Part shown: positions 34,947-45,430 of the stretch, one piece after another | Layout: each line of letters starts with the position of its first letter | How positions within the stretch are numbered: position 1 is the first letter of the stretch | Program-made: the position numbers and the translations under genes | Assembly (NCBI RefSeq): GCF_014203535.1 | Contig: NZ_JACHJI010000012.1 | Location: 1 to 64,000, forward strand | Direction of reading: 5' to 3' | Length of the DNA stretch: 64,000 nucleotides | DNA from: Streptomyces griseomycini | GTDB lineage: Bacteria; Actinomycetota; Actinomycetes; Streptomycetales; Streptomycetaceae | The notes under the pieces: generated by a model | What the model was told of the DNA's origin: nothing | The model's database searches: none | The model's input: the letters and a program-made list of their open reading frames with translations, nothing else

Positions 34947-35433
34947 TTCACGGTCTTTCCAGGGGGGAACGGTCACCGGCGCCGTGCGCCGACGGCCCGC
35001 ACGGCGGCGCGCGTCCTCCCGGGGAGGGCCGCGCGAACAATGTGGGCGCTACAACGATCTCAGATATCTCATCCATCAGGAACGGTGTACCAAAATGTGA
35101 GACACGAATATTGCGTGGCCCGGCCCTCCCCTCCCTCCCTACACTCACCGGGCAGGCACCGCCCGTCGTCGGACGGTGCGTCCATGACCGTGACCAGTGA
35201 GGGGAGGCCGGCCGTGCGTGACCACGCCGCCGCCGTCGTTCCCCGTTCCCGGTCCCGTCGGTCCGTGGTGATCCTGGTGTCCCCGGCCGTCCGGTGCCCG
35301 CTGCGCGGCCGGCACCGGATGCCCGCGACACACGTCTGATCCCCGCACCCCCGTCCATCGGGGGCGTGCGCCGTCGTCGTGCGTCGGGGAGATCGCGCTG
35401 CCCTCTTCCGGACCGTCCGAAAGGCCGTGTGCC
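34947..35433. promoter_or_regulatory. Divergent control region MFS / EF-G paralogue, with possible small leader ORF
   Basis: An AT-rich island in otherwise GC-rich DNA spans about 35,040-35,115. It holds a direct repeat ATCTCA (35057-35062 and 35066-35071) around the palindrome AGATATCT, and TGTGAGACA further right. This is promoter-like and may bind a repressor of the transporter. A small frame at 35184-35339 (ATG, about 51 residues, ribosome site weak) could be a leader peptide for the downstream gene; support is thin. Confidence 0.4.
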
Positions 35434-37494
35434 ATGCGCACCCCGATGAACGCCAACCCCCTCGCCGCCGTCCGCAACCTGGGCATCCTCGCCCACGTCG
35501 ACGCCGGCAAGACCACCGTCACCGAGCGGATCCTGTACGCGACCGGCGCCACGCACCGGCGCGGGGAGGTGCACGACGGCACCACCGTCACCGACTTCGA
35601 CCCGCAGGAACGCGACCGGGGCATCACCATCTTCGCCGCCGCCGTCAGCTGCGCCTGGGACGGTCACCGCGTCAACCTCATCGACACCCCGGGCCACGTC
35701 GACTTCGCCGACGAGGTGGAGCGCTCGCTGCGGGTCCTCGACGGCGCGGTCGCCGTGTTCGACGCGGTCGCCGGGGTCGAACCGCAGAGCGAGTCGGTGT
35801 GGCGGCAGGCGGACCGGCACGGCGTGCCGCGGATCGCGTTCGTCAACAAGATGGACCGGGCCGGTGCCGAGCTCGACGCCGCCGTCGCCTCGATCCGGGA
35901 GCGGCTGCACCCCGCACCCCTCGCGGTCCAGCTGCCGATCGGTGCGGAGGACGCCTTCACGGGCGTCGTCGACCTGGTCCGGATGCGGGCGCTGACCTGG
36001 GACAGCGACGGTGGGGCCGGCAGCGAGGCCCCGGTGCCGGAAGAGCTGCGTGCCGAGGCCCGCCGGCGGCGCCGGCTGCTGGAGGAGGCCGTCGCCGAGC
36101 TGCACCCGGGAGCGCTGGAGGAGTTCTGCGACACCGGTGCGCTCGGCGCCGGGACGCTGGTGTCCGCCCTGCGCGACCTGACCCACAGCGGTGACGCCGT
36201 GGTCGTGCTGTGCGGCTCCGCCTACCGCAACCGCGGCGTCGAACCGCTGCTGGACGCGGTCCTCGCCTACCTGCCCTCACCCCTCGACGTGCCGCCGGTG
36301 CGCGGGACGGACGGCGACGGCCGGGAGCGGGAACGGGCCGCCGATCCGGCGGCACCGCTGACCGCCCTCGCGTTCAAGGTGAACGCCACCGCCACCGGGC
36401 GGCTGACCTACCTGCGCCTGTACGCGGGAACGATCGAGAAGGGAGACACCGTGTGGGACGCGACCGCACGCCGCGCCGAGCGGATCGGGCGGATCCTGCG
36501 GGTGCGGGCCGACCGGCACGCCCAGGTGGACCGGGCGGTCGCCGGGGACATCGTCGCCGTGGTCGGGCTGAAGTCCGCCCGCGCCGGCTCCACCCTGTGC
36601 GCACCGGGCGCCCCGCTGGTCCTGGAACCCCCGGGTGTCGCCGAACCCGTCGTCTCCGTGGCGGTCGAGGCGCTCAGGGGCACGGACACCGGACGTCTGG
36701 CGTCGGCGCTCGGGCGGCTCGCCGAGGAGGACCCGTCGCTGGTCGTGCGCACCGATCCGGAGACCGGCCAGACGGTGCTGTCCGGCATGGGGGAGCTGCA
36801 CCTGGAGGTCGCGGTGGAGAAGGTCCGGCGTGAGCACGGGCTCGGCGTCAACGTCGGCCGTCCCCGGGTGAGTCACCGGGAGACCGTCGGCCGCGGTGTG
36901 TCCGGGTTCGTCTTCCGGCACGTCAAGCAGGACGGCGGGGCCGGGCAGTTCGCCCACGTCGTGCTCGACGTCGAGCCGCTGGACACGCCGGAGGCCGGTT
37001 TCGAGTTCCGCTCGGTGGTCGTCGGCGGACGGGTGCCGCAGGAGTACGTCCGTGCCGTCGAGGCCGGCTGCCGGGACGCCCTGGCCGAGGGACCGCTGGG
37101 CGGGCACCCGGTGACGGGTCTGCGGGTCACGCTCACCGACGGTTCGACCCATGTGAAGGACTCCTCGGACACCGCCTTCCGCACCGCGGGCCGGTTCGGT
37201 CTGCGGGACGCGCTGCGGGCCTGCGCGATGGTCCTGCTGGAGCCGGTCGTCGAGGTCACGGTCACCGTGCCCGAGGACGCGGTGGGCGGGGTGCTCGGCG
37301 ATCTGGCCGCACGCCGCGGCCGGGTGACCGGCTCGGTCACCCGGGCGGGCGCGACGGTCGTGACCGCCACCGTGCCGCTGGCCGAGCTGTTCGGCTACGC
37401 GACCCGGCTGCGCAGCCGCACCCAGGGCCGCGGCACCTTCACCACCCGGCCGACCGGCTACGCACCGGCACCGGCCACGGCGTCCGCGCGGTAG
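35434..37494 (+). CDS. Elongation factor G-like GTPase (second EF-G copy)
   Basis: A 686-residue translational GTPase. The G motifs are AHVDAGKTT (residues ~20-28), RGITI, DTPGHVDF near 85 and NKMD near 140. The EF-G domains follow in order: domain II near 300-380, SGMGELHLEVA in domain III near 450, GGRVPQEYVRAVEAG in domain IV, and domain V at the C-terminus. It is slightly shorter than housekeeping EF-G (~700 residues), carries an Arg-rich insert near 215, and lacks the rpsL-rpsG-fusA-tuf context. It is thus a paralogue, perhaps a recycling-only or stress-type EF-G, or linked to antibiotic tolerance. An alternative start is ATG 35446. Confidence 0.85.
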   Translation: MRTPMNANPLAAVRNLGILAHVDAGKTTVTERILYATGATHRRGEVHDGTTVTDFDPQERDRGITIFAAAVSCAWDGHRVNLIDTPGHVDFADEVERSLRVLDGAVAVFDAVAGVEPQSESVWRQADRHGVPRIAFVNKMDRAGAELDAAVASIRERLHPAPLAVQLPIGAEDAFTGVVDLVRMRALTWDSDGGAGSEAPVPEELRAEARRRRRLLEEAVAELHPGALEEFCDTGALGAGTLVSALRDLTHSGDAVVVLCGSAYRNRGVEPLLDAVLAYLPSPLDVPPVRGTDGDGRERERAADPAAPLTALAFKVNATATGRLTYLRLYAGTIEKGDTVWDATARRAERIGRILRVRADRHAQVDRAVAGDIVAVVGLKSARAGSTLCAPGAPLVLEPPGVAEPVVSVAVEALRGTDTGRLASALGRLAEEDPSLVVRTDPETGQTVLSGMGELHLEVAVEKVRREHGLGVNVGRPRVSHRETVGRGVSGFVFRHVKQDGGAGQFAHVVLDVEPLDTPEAGFEFRSVVVGGRVPQEYVRAVEAGCRDALAEGPLGGHPVTGLRVTLTDGSTHVKDSSDTAFRTAGRFGLRDALRACAMVLLEPVVEVTVTVPEDAVGGVLGDLAARRGRVTGSVTRAGATVVTATVPLAELFGYATRLRSRTQGRGTFTTRPTGYAPAPATASAR

Positions 37495-37514
37495 CGCGGC
37501 GGGCCGGCCGGCCC

Positions 37515-37550
37515 GGCGGCCCCTCCCCGACTCAGTGGGGAGGGGCCGCC
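37515..37550. terminator. Bidirectional terminator between convergent genes
   Basis: A perfect 14-bp stem (37515-37528 with 37537-37550) lies between the EF-G-like gene and the convergent secreted-protein gene. Confidence 0.8.
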
Positions 37551-37615
37551 ACCGGTCCCGCACCGGGGCACGTCCGACCGTCGGCGTCGGTCGGACGCGC
37601 CCCGGCGGGCCGGGA

Positions 37616-39403
37616 TCAGGGGTAGGACACCACCGTCGACGGCACGGTGTTCGTGCCCGAGGTCGGCGATCCGGTGTCGTTGATGACGCACTCGTACTGC
37701 CCGTGCCCGCTCAGCGAGACCACCAGCAGGTGGTGGAAGCGCACACCGGGGCGTTCCGGGGCGGCGAAGCCGTGGTGCTGGACGATCGTCGGGTCGACGT
37801 TGTAGTAGCAGTAGCTGCCCATGCCCCAGCCCTCGTGGGCGGTGACGTGGTCGCCGACCTTGTAGGCGGCGTAGCCCCTCAGCGGACCGTTCTGGATCGC
37901 GGCCTGGTTCGGGGCGTCGTAGGCCTTCTCGTTCTGGAAGAAGACCGTGCGCCCGCGCTCGCCGTTCCACTGCACGTCGTACTTGTTGAAGTGCTCGACG
38001 AACAGACCGGTGGCGAGGACGTCGTGGCCGTTGACGACGACGCCGTAGTCGCAGCGGTTGGTCTCCCAGCCGACGCCGTCGCCGTGGTCGGCGCGCCAGA
38101 CCCAGGTGTGGTCGACGATGGTGTGCCGGGCGTTGACCACCATGCCGGTGGTCGCCCTGCCGGGGCCGGCCCCGCCGATCCGGATGAAGACGTCCTGGAC
38201 GGTGACGGGGTTGGCGGAGTGGTTCCGGGAGGCGCCGCGCGGCCCGACCTCCAGCAGCACCGGGGAGTCGACCGGCCCGGCGTCGATCAGGAAGCCGGCC
38301 AGCCGTACGCCGTCGACGTCGGCGACCTTCAGGGCGGTGGCGCCGTTGCCGGGGATGAGGGTGGCGTAGCCGAGGCCCAGGACGACCGTGTTCGGCCGGT
38401 TCACCCGGACCGGCTGGTCGACGTGGTAGATGCCGGGCGTGAGCAGCAGGTTCAGGCCCTGCTCGAGCGCCCGGTTGAGGGTGGCCGCAGAGTCGCCCGG
38501 CTTCGCGACGTAGAAGCGCTCCAGCGGCAGCGAGGTGCCGCGCGGGGTGCCGTTGCCCCAGGTGACGCCGCGCGCGTTCGTCCGCAGCGCGGGCAGGAAG
38601 ACGCGGTACCGGTCGCCGTCGAGGTACAGGAAGGGCTTCTCGCGGGAGAGGGGCGTCGTGTCGAGCGTGGTGTACGGCGGGTCGGGGAAGCTCTGTGCGG
38701 GGGCGCCCTCGACACCGGAGAACACCATGTTCCACACGGCGTTGGTCCAGCCGCCGACCGAGCTGTCCCGGGTGTACCACTGCTGCTGCGAGTACGGGCC
38801 GACGGTGCCGTCGATCCGGCTGTCGGCGATGTAACCGCCGCTCGCCCAGCCGTAGCCGGAGGGCGCGAGGTCGAGGCCGCCGCGGACGTGCATCCGGCGG
38901 AAGGGGGCCGCCTGGGCGACCGCCCAGCGGTTGGTGCCGCTGACCGGGACGAGGGCCAGGTTCTCCGCCGAACGCCAGAAGTTCTGCGTGGCGTTGCCGT
39001 CGAACCAGCCGGCGTCGACCGTCACGTCGCCGTGGATGGTGGTGTCGTCGGGGGAGAGGCCGAGGCCGGAGACGGAGGTGTAGAAGCCGATCCGGGCGTT
39101 GAGCCCGTGGTAGGCGCCGGGCTTGAAGAGGAACTGGTAGCGGCCGGGGCCGAACTGGTCCGACTCCTGCCGGGCGAACACCTCGTCCAGCCTGGCCTGG
39201 ATGCCCGGAGTGGACGGGTCGAGGACGATCACGTTGGGGCCGAGGTCGCCACCGCCCTTCAGGCGCCGGGGTTTTCCGCGCGCGGCCGGCGCGGCGGACG
39301 CCGTACCGGACAGGCCGGCCAGCACGGGAACGGCCGCCGCGGCGCCGAGGACGGCCCGGCGGCCGACGGCGGAGGGCGGGGCGGAGGGGGAGTCGGACGT
39401 CAT
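37616..39403 (-). CDS. Secreted (Tat-type) right-handed beta-helix protein
   Basis: A 595-residue protein with an N-terminal Tat-like signal: VGRRAVLG followed by a hydrophobic Ala-rich run and a cleavage site near SGTASAAPA (about residue 38). The mature part begins NVIVLDPSTPGIQARLDEVF and has repeated short strands typical of pectate-lyase/GH55-like beta-helix proteins (LLLTPGIYHVDQPVRVNRP, NTVVLGLGYATLIP). Similar Streptomyces proteins carry names such as adenylyl cyclase or coagulation factor 5/8 protein, which seem unreliable. ATG 39403 has AGGAGAG upstream. A CebR-like operator lies 44 bases before the start, so it is probably induced with the adjacent beta-glucoside importer. Confidence 0.75.
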   Translation of the reverse strand: MTSDSPSAPPSAVGRRAVLGAAAAVPVLAGLSGTASAAPAARGKPRRLKGGGDLGPNVIVLDPSTPGIQARLDEVFARQESDQFGPGRYQFLFKPGAYHGLNARIGFYTSVSGLGLSPDDTTIHGDVTVDAGWFDGNATQNFWRSAENLALVPVSGTNRWAVAQAAPFRRMHVRGGLDLAPSGYGWASGGYIADSRIDGTVGPYSQQQWYTRDSSVGGWTNAVWNMVFSGVEGAPAQSFPDPPYTTLDTTPLSREKPFLYLDGDRYRVFLPALRTNARGVTWGNGTPRGTSLPLERFYVAKPGDSAATLNRALEQGLNLLLTPGIYHVDQPVRVNRPNTVVLGLGYATLIPGNGATALKVADVDGVRLAGFLIDAGPVDSPVLLEVGPRGASRNHSANPVTVQDVFIRIGGAGPGRATTGMVVNARHTIVDHTWVWRADHGDGVGWETNRCDYGVVVNGHDVLATGLFVEHFNKYDVQWNGERGRTVFFQNEKAYDAPNQAAIQNGPLRGYAAYKVGDHVTAHEGWGMGSYCYYNVDPTIVQHHGFAAPERPGVRFHHLLVVSLSGHGQYECVINDTGSPTSGTNTVPSTVVSYP

Positions 39404-39446
39404 GGGGCGGCTCTCCTGGTTCAGGAAGTGAACGGCGTGGGGGAGT

Positions 39447-39460
39447 TGGGAGCGCTCTCT
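39447..39460. promoter_or_regulatory. CebR-like operator
   Basis: TGGGAGCGCTCTCT matches 12 of 14 positions of the palindromic CebR site (TGGGAGCGCTCCCA), which represses cello-oligosaccharide genes in Streptomyces. It lies just upstream of the secreted-protein gene and about 190 bases upstream of the sugar-binding lipoprotein gene. A paralogous LacI-type repressor may bind here instead. Confidence 0.6.
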
Positions 39461-39535
39461 CGCCGCTGAATGGTTCATCCCTGGAACGCATGAGTCAAGA
39501 GGTGCGGCGAGAGTCGAGCGAGTCCGTCCGAACCC

Positions 39536-39564
39536 TTGACGTGGTCCCGTCCGGAGGTTTAACT
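39536..39564 (+). promoter_or_regulatory. Promoter of the sugar ABC operon
   Basis: TTGACG (39536-39541), a 17-base spacer and TTAACT (39559-39564) resemble a vegetative promoter. A low-GC stretch with AAATTAAG follows directly, a likely operator. The gene start is 85 bases downstream. Confidence 0.5.
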
Positions 39565-39648
39565 CACGTCCTAAATTAAGCCATGAGGCACTGCCTGCGG
39601 GGCTACCCCGAGGGCATTCGGCATTCCCGGAAAGGGACACCAGGAGCC

Positions 39649-40965
39649 ATGCGCAGCATCCGAGCCGCGGCCACAGGCGCCGTCATCCTGTCTCTCGCAC
39701 TCGCCGCCTCGGCCTGCGGAGGCGGATCGAGCACGGGCGGCGGGTCGAACGACTCGCCCGAGGAGCTCACCTACTGGGCCTCCAACCAGGGCGCCGGCAT
39801 CGAGGTCGACAAGAAGGTCCTCCAGCCCGAGCTCGACAAGTTCGAGAAGCAGACCGGCATCAAGGTCAAGCTGGAGGTCGTGCCCTGGTCCGACCTGCTC
39901 AACCGGATCCTCACCGCGACCACCTCCGGCCAGGGCCCGGACGTGCTGAACATCGGCAACACCTGGTCCGCCTCGCTGCAGGCGACCGGCGGCCTCCTGC
40001 CGTGGGACGACGAGCAGTTCGACAAGATCGGCGGCAAGGACCGCTTCGTCGACTCCGCGCTCGGCTCCACCGGCGCCGAGGGCCAGGACCCGGCCGCCGT
40101 CCCGCTGTACTCCATGGCGTACGCCCTCTACTACAACAAGAAGATGTTCGCCGACGCCGGCATCGACGGCCCGCCGGCCACCTGGGACGAGCTGGTCGCC
40201 GCCGGCAAGAAGCTGTCCGGGGACGGCACGTGGGGGATAGGCATGGAGGGTTCCAACCCCTCCGAGAACGTCCACCACGCCTTCGTCCTCGCGAAGCAGC
40301 ACGGCGCCGACTTCTTCACCGCCGACGGCAAGCCCGACTTCACAGGCGACGGCGCCGTCGCCGCGGTCAAGCAGTACGTCGACCTCATGGCGAAGGACAG
40401 GATCATCGCCCCGGGCAACGCCGAGTACGCCCAGAACCAGTCGGTCAGCGACTTCGCCAAGGGCAGGACGGGCATGCTGCTGTGGCAGTCCGCCTCCGCC
40501 AACCTCACGTCCCAGGGCATGAGCGAGGACGCCTACGGCATCGCCCCGGTGCCCGTGCAGTCCGGCACGCCCGGACCCGGCAAGCAGGTCAACTCCATGG
40601 TCGCCGGCATCAACCTCGCCGTCTTCAAGAACACCGACAACCTCGACGGCGCCACCGAGTTCGTGAAGTTCATGACCAGCGACGCCGAGCAGAAGATCCT
40701 CAACACCGCCTACAGCTCCATCCCGCCGGTCAAGGCCGCCCAGGAGGACCCCGCCTTCGACTCCCCGGCCAACGCCGTGCTCAAGGACACCCTCGCCAAG
40801 AGCGCCGTCGCCCTGCCGCAGGTCCCCGACGAGTCCCAGTTCGAGACCGCCGTCGGCACCGCCGTCAAGGAACTGTTCGCCGATGCCGCCGCCGGACGCG
40901 AGGTGACCACCGACTCGGTGAAGGCCGCGCTCACCAAGGCGCAGCAGCAGATGCCCACGAAGTGA
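39649..40965 (+). CDS. Sugar ABC transporter substrate-binding lipoprotein
   Basis: A 438-residue extracytoplasmic binding protein of the carbohydrate type (SBP_bac_1 family). The signal peptide ends in the lipobox LAASAC (Cys about residue 25). Family stretches are LTYWASNQGAG at the mature start, GPDVLNIGNTWS near 100 and ALYYNKKMFADAGI near 160. ATG 39649 follows AGGAG closely; the upstream in-frame ATG at 39583 has no such site. It is first of a four-gene operon with two permeases and a GH1 beta-glucosidase. The ATPase is missing, as usual in Streptomyces, where a shared MsiK serves. The substrate is likely a beta-glucoside or short cello-oligosaccharide (inferred). Confidence 0.88.
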   Translation: MRSIRAAATGAVILSLALAASACGGGSSTGGGSNDSPEELTYWASNQGAGIEVDKKVLQPELDKFEKQTGIKVKLEVVPWSDLLNRILTATTSGQGPDVLNIGNTWSASLQATGGLLPWDDEQFDKIGGKDRFVDSALGSTGAEGQDPAAVPLYSMAYALYYNKKMFADAGIDGPPATWDELVAAGKKLSGDGTWGIGMEGSNPSENVHHAFVLAKQHGADFFTADGKPDFTGDGAVAAVKQYVDLMAKDRIIAPGNAEYAQNQSVSDFAKGRTGMLLWQSASANLTSQGMSEDAYGIAPVPVQSGTPGPGKQVNSMVAGINLAVFKNTDNLDGATEFVKFMTSDAEQKILNTAYSSIPPVKAAQEDPAFDSPANAVLKDTLAKSAVALPQVPDESQFETAVGTAVKELFADAAAGREVTTDSVKAALTKAQQQMPTK

Positions 40966-40979
40966 GCCCCGACACCGCC

Positions 40980-41969
40980 ATGACCGCCACTGCCCCCGCA
41001 GCGGAGGCCGCCGTGCGCAAGAGCTCCCCCGGTGCGGCGCGCGGCCCCCGCCGCCGCCCCGGGCGGATCCGCCGCATCGGACTGCCCTACCTGCTCCTCC
41101 TGCCCGCCCTGCTCCTCGAACTCCTGGTCCACCTGGTGCCGATGGTGATCGGCATCGTGATGAGCTTCAAGGAGCTCACCCAGTTCTACATCCGCGACTG
41201 GGGCATCGCCCCCTGGGCCGGCTTCGACAACTACGAGGTGTCGGTGGACTTCGACGCCCCCGTCGGCGAGGCCCTGCTCCACTCCTTCCTCGTCACCGTC
41301 GCCTTCACCCTGCTGTCCGTCGGCCTGTGCTGGCTGATCGGCACGGCCGCCGCGATCTACATGCAGGACACCTTCCGCGGCCGCGGCCTGCTGCGCGCCC
41401 TGTTCCTGGTCCCGTACGCCCTGCCGGTCTACGCGGCCGTCATCACCTGGGTGTTCATGTTCCAGCACGACAACGGCCTGGTGAACCACGTCCTGCACGA
41501 CCAGCTCGGCCTCACCGACAAGCCGTCGTTCTGGCTGATCGGCGACAACAGCTTCATCGCCCTGCTCACCGTGTCGGTGTGGAAGGGCTGGCCGTTCGCC
41601 TTCCTCATCGTGATGGCCGGCCTGCAGAACGTCCCGCGCGAGCTGTACGAGGCCGCCGCCCTCGACGGCGCCGGGATGCTCCAGCAGATCCGCCGCATCA
41701 CCCTGCCGTCGCTGCGCCCCGTCAACCAGGTCCTGGTGCTCGTCCTGTTCCTGTGGACGTTCAACGACTTCAACACCCCGTACGTCCTCTTCGGCAAGAC
41801 CGCCCCCGAGGCCGCGGACCTCATCTCGGTCCACATCTACCAGGCGTCCTTCGTCACCTGGAACTTCGGCACCGGCTCCGCGATGTCGGTCCTGCTGCTG
41901 CTCTTCCTGCTCGTCGTGACGGGCGTGTACCTCGCACTCACCTCGCGCGGACGGAGGACCGCCCCGTGA
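40980..41969 (+). CDS. Sugar ABC transporter permease (MalF-type)
   Basis: A 329-residue membrane protein with six helices. The EAA loop that contacts the ATPase is YEAAALDGAGMLQQIRRITLP near residue 225. The basic N-terminus stays in the cytoplasm. I give ATG 40980; an in-frame GTG at 40962 overlaps the binding-protein stop (GTGA) and is equally possible. It ends overlapping the next permease by 4 bases. Confidence 0.88.
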   Translation: MTATAPAAEAAVRKSSPGAARGPRRRPGRIRRIGLPYLLLLPALLLELLVHLVPMVIGIVMSFKELTQFYIRDWGIAPWAGFDNYEVSVDFDAPVGEALLHSFLVTVAFTLLSVGLCWLIGTAAAIYMQDTFRGRGLLRALFLVPYALPVYAAVITWVFMFQHDNGLVNHVLHDQLGLTDKPSFWLIGDNSFIALLTVSVWKGWPFAFLIVMAGLQNVPRELYEAAALDGAGMLQQIRRITLPSLRPVNQVLVLVLFLWTFNDFNTPYVLFGKTAPEAADLISVHIYQASFVTWNFGTGSAMSVLLLLFLLVVTGVYLALTSRGRRTAP

Positions 41970-42826
41970 ACCCGCCCCGGTCCCCGATGGCCCCGCCCCG
42001 CTCGTTCCTGTGGTCCCGGCGGATCTTCCTGACGCTGCTCACGGGATTCGTCCTGGTCCCGGTCTACGTCATGGTCTCCGGCTCGCTGAAGCCGCTCGCG
42101 GACGTCACCGGCGAGTTCCGCTGGCTGCCGACCGAGCTGACGATCCGCCCGTACATCGACATCTGGTCCACGGTCCCGCTGGGGCGCTACTTCGTGAACT
42201 CGCTGATCGTGGCGGGCGCGGCGACCGTCTGCTCGGTGGTGATCGCGGTCTTCTCGGCGTACGCCGTCAGCCGCCACTCCTTCCGCGGCAAGCGCGTCTT
42301 CACGGTGACCGTGCTGTCGACGCAGATGTTCCCCGGCATCCTCTTCCTCCTCCCCCTCTTCCTGATCTACGTCAACGTCGGCAACGCCACGGGCATCGCC
42401 CTGTTCGGTTCGCGCGGCGGCCTGATCCTGACGTACCTCACCTTCTCGCTCCCGTTCTCCGTCTGGATGCTGATCGGCTACTTCGACTCGGTCCCGCGCG
42501 ACCTGGACGAGGCGGCGATGGTGGACGGCTGCGGCCCGCTCGGCGCGCTCTTCCGCGTCGTCGTCCCGGCGGCGATCCCCGGGATCGTCGCGGTCGCCGT
42601 CTACGCCTTCATGACCGCCTGGGGCGAAGTCCTCTTCGCGTCCGTGATGACGAACGACACCACCCGCACCCTGGCGGTCGGCCTCCAGGGCTACTCCACC
42701 CTCAACGACGTGTACTGGAACCAGATCATGGCCGCCTCGCTCGTGGTGAGCGTCCCCGTGGTCGCCGGGTTCCTGCTCCTGCAGCGCTACCTCGTCGCCG
42801 GCCTGACGGCAGGAGCCGTCAAGTGA
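41966..42826 (+). CDS. Sugar ABC transporter permease (MalG-type)
   Basis: A 286-residue partner permease, started at GTG 41966 inside the stop of the first permease. The EAA motif is LDEAAMVDGCGPLGALFRVVVP near residue 185. Six membrane segments are seen. Together with its neighbour it forms the pore of the importer; the ATPase must come from elsewhere. Confidence 0.88.
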   Translation: MNPPRSPMAPPRSFLWSRRIFLTLLTGFVLVPVYVMVSGSLKPLADVTGEFRWLPTELTIRPYIDIWSTVPLGRYFVNSLIVAGAATVCSVVIAVFSAYAVSRHSFRGKRVFTVTVLSTQMFPGILFLLPLFLIYVNVGNATGIALFGSRGGLILTYLTFSLPFSVWMLIGYFDSVPRDLDEAAMVDGCGPLGALFRVVVPAAIPGIVAVAVYAFMTAWGEVLFASVMTNDTTRTLAVGLQGYSTLNDVYWNQIMAASLVVSVPVVAGFLLLQRYLVAGLTAGAVK

Positions 42827-42855
42827 CCGGCTCCCCCGATCCCGAAAGGACTTCC

Positions 42856-44214
<1,359 letters not shown>

Positions 44215-44222
44215 CGTTCCGG

Positions 44223-44264
44223 CGCCGGTGGGACGCGGGCACCGCCCGCCCGCGCCCACCGGCG
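44223..44264. terminator. Terminator after the beta-glucosidase gene
   Basis: A 10-bp stem (44223-44232 with 44255-44264) with a further inner GC pairing lies between convergent genes. Confidence 0.65.
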
Positions 44265-44272
44265 GCCGCGGG

Positions 44273-44482
44273 TCAGGCGTCGCCGTTGAGCACGGCGGCG
44301 GTGAGGACGTGGCCGCCCACGCCCCAGCCCCCGTCGGCGACCTCGTCGACGAGCACCACGGTGGTGGCACGGGCCCGCTCACCGTAGATCTCCGCGTACA
44401 GATCGGTGGTGCGCTCGACGATCTTCTTCTTGTCCCCGGGGGTGAGGGTGTCGGCGGGGACCTTAAAGTGGGCGAAAGGCAT
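44273..44482 (-). CDS. 4-oxalocrotonate tautomerase family protein
   Basis: A 69-residue protein starting MPFAHFKV, so Pro-2 becomes the catalytic N-terminal proline after Met removal. KKKIVERTTDLYAEIYG and TTVVLVDEV are typical of the family. Such small tautomerases form hexamers and shift keto-enol bonds. It is transcribed alongside the SDR gene, about 100 bases behind it, and may share its transcript. Confidence 0.88.
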   Translation of the reverse strand: MPFAHFKVPADTLTPGDKKKIVERTTDLYAEIYGERARATTVVLVDEVADGGWGVGGHVLTAAVLNGDA

Positions 44483-44581
44483 GACTGTTGCTCCTTCAGA
44501 AGTTCTGTCTCGTGGTGCGGACGTCGTGCGGGCGCCGTGCCGACGTCTCGGGGGTGACCGGCACGACGTACGGCCGGATGC

Positions 44582-45343
44582 TCACACCATGCCGCCGTTG
44601 GCCCGCAGGACCTGCCCGTTCACCCAGTGCCCCGCCGGGCTGGTGAGGAAGGCGGCGACCCGGGCGATGTCCTCCGGGGTGCCCAGCCGCTCCAGCGGCG
44701 GGGTCTTCGCGAGCCTGTCGATCTCCTCGGGCGTCTTGCCGTCGAGGAACAGGTCCGTGGCCGTGGGGCCGGGGGCGATGGTGTTCACCGTGACGTCCCG
44801 CCCGCGCAGCTCGCGGGCGAGGATCAGCGTGATCGACTCGACGGCCGCCTTGCTCGCGGCGTACGCGCCGTAAGCGGGGAACCGCGATCCGACCACGGAG
44901 GTCGACACGCCGAGGAAGGAGCCGCCCGCACGCAGGCGCCGCGCGGCCTGCCGGGCCACCACGAAGGCGCCGCGGATGTTGGTGCGGTGCATGTCGTCGA
45001 GCACCGCCAGGTCGAGGTCGGCGATGGGCGACAGGGCGAGCCGGCCGGCGGAGTTCACCACGACGTCCACGCCGCCGAACTCCTGCTCCGCCCGGTCGAA
45101 CAGCGCGGCGACCGCGTGCTCGTCCGCCACGTCCGCCCGCACGGGCATCGCCTTGCCGCCGGCGGCGGTGATCGTCTTGACCGTCTCCTCGGCCGAGGCC
45201 GCGTCCCTGGTGTAGTTCACCACCACCGCCAGGCCGTCGCGGGCCAGCTGGAGCGACACCGCGCGGCCGATGCCGCGTGATCCGCCGGTGACGACGGCGA
45301 CCCGCTCGGGCGCCGGTGCGGAAGGGAGGTCGTTGGTAGTCAT
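44582..45343 (-). CDS. SDR family oxidoreductase
   Basis: A 253-residue classical short-chain dehydrogenase. It has the cofactor site VTGGSRGIGRA near residue 18, NSAG near 96, catalytic Ser in GVSTSVVGS near 145 and YGAYAASK near 157. The motif NTIAPGPTATDLF is typical of glucose-1-dehydrogenase-like members. It is preceded by the divergent regulator, whose operator lies between them. The start is ATG 45343; GGAGG is unusually close, so ATG 45352 (MEG) is an alternative. Confidence 0.9.
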   Translation of the reverse strand: MTTNDLPSAPAPERVAVVTGGSRGIGRAVSLQLARDGLAVVVNYTRDAASAEETVKTITAAGGKAMPVRADVADEHAVAALFDRAEQEFGGVDVVVNSAGRLALSPIADLDLAVLDDMHRTNIRGAFVVARQAARRLRAGGSFLGVSTSVVGSRFPAYGAYAASKAAVESITLILARELRGRDVTVNTIAPGPTATDLFLDGKTPEEIDRLAKTPPLERLGTPEDIARVAAFLTSPAGHWVNGQVLRANGGMV

Positions 45344-45376
45344 GCCCTCCACGATGTGCGGTTCCGGCCGGCGCAA

Positions 45377-45397
45377 CCAGGTGATGTCATCCCCTGG
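45377..45397. promoter_or_regulatory. Palindromic operator between SDR gene and regulator
   Basis: A 21-base near-palindrome with arms CCAGG and CCTGG around GATGTCATC, mismatched at only one mirrored pair besides the centre. It lies midway between the divergent starts and suits autoregulation by the adjacent helix-turn-helix protein. Confidence 0.55.
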
Positions 45398-45430
45398 GTC
45401 GGCGCCCCGGCCGGGCACAGAATGGGACGC

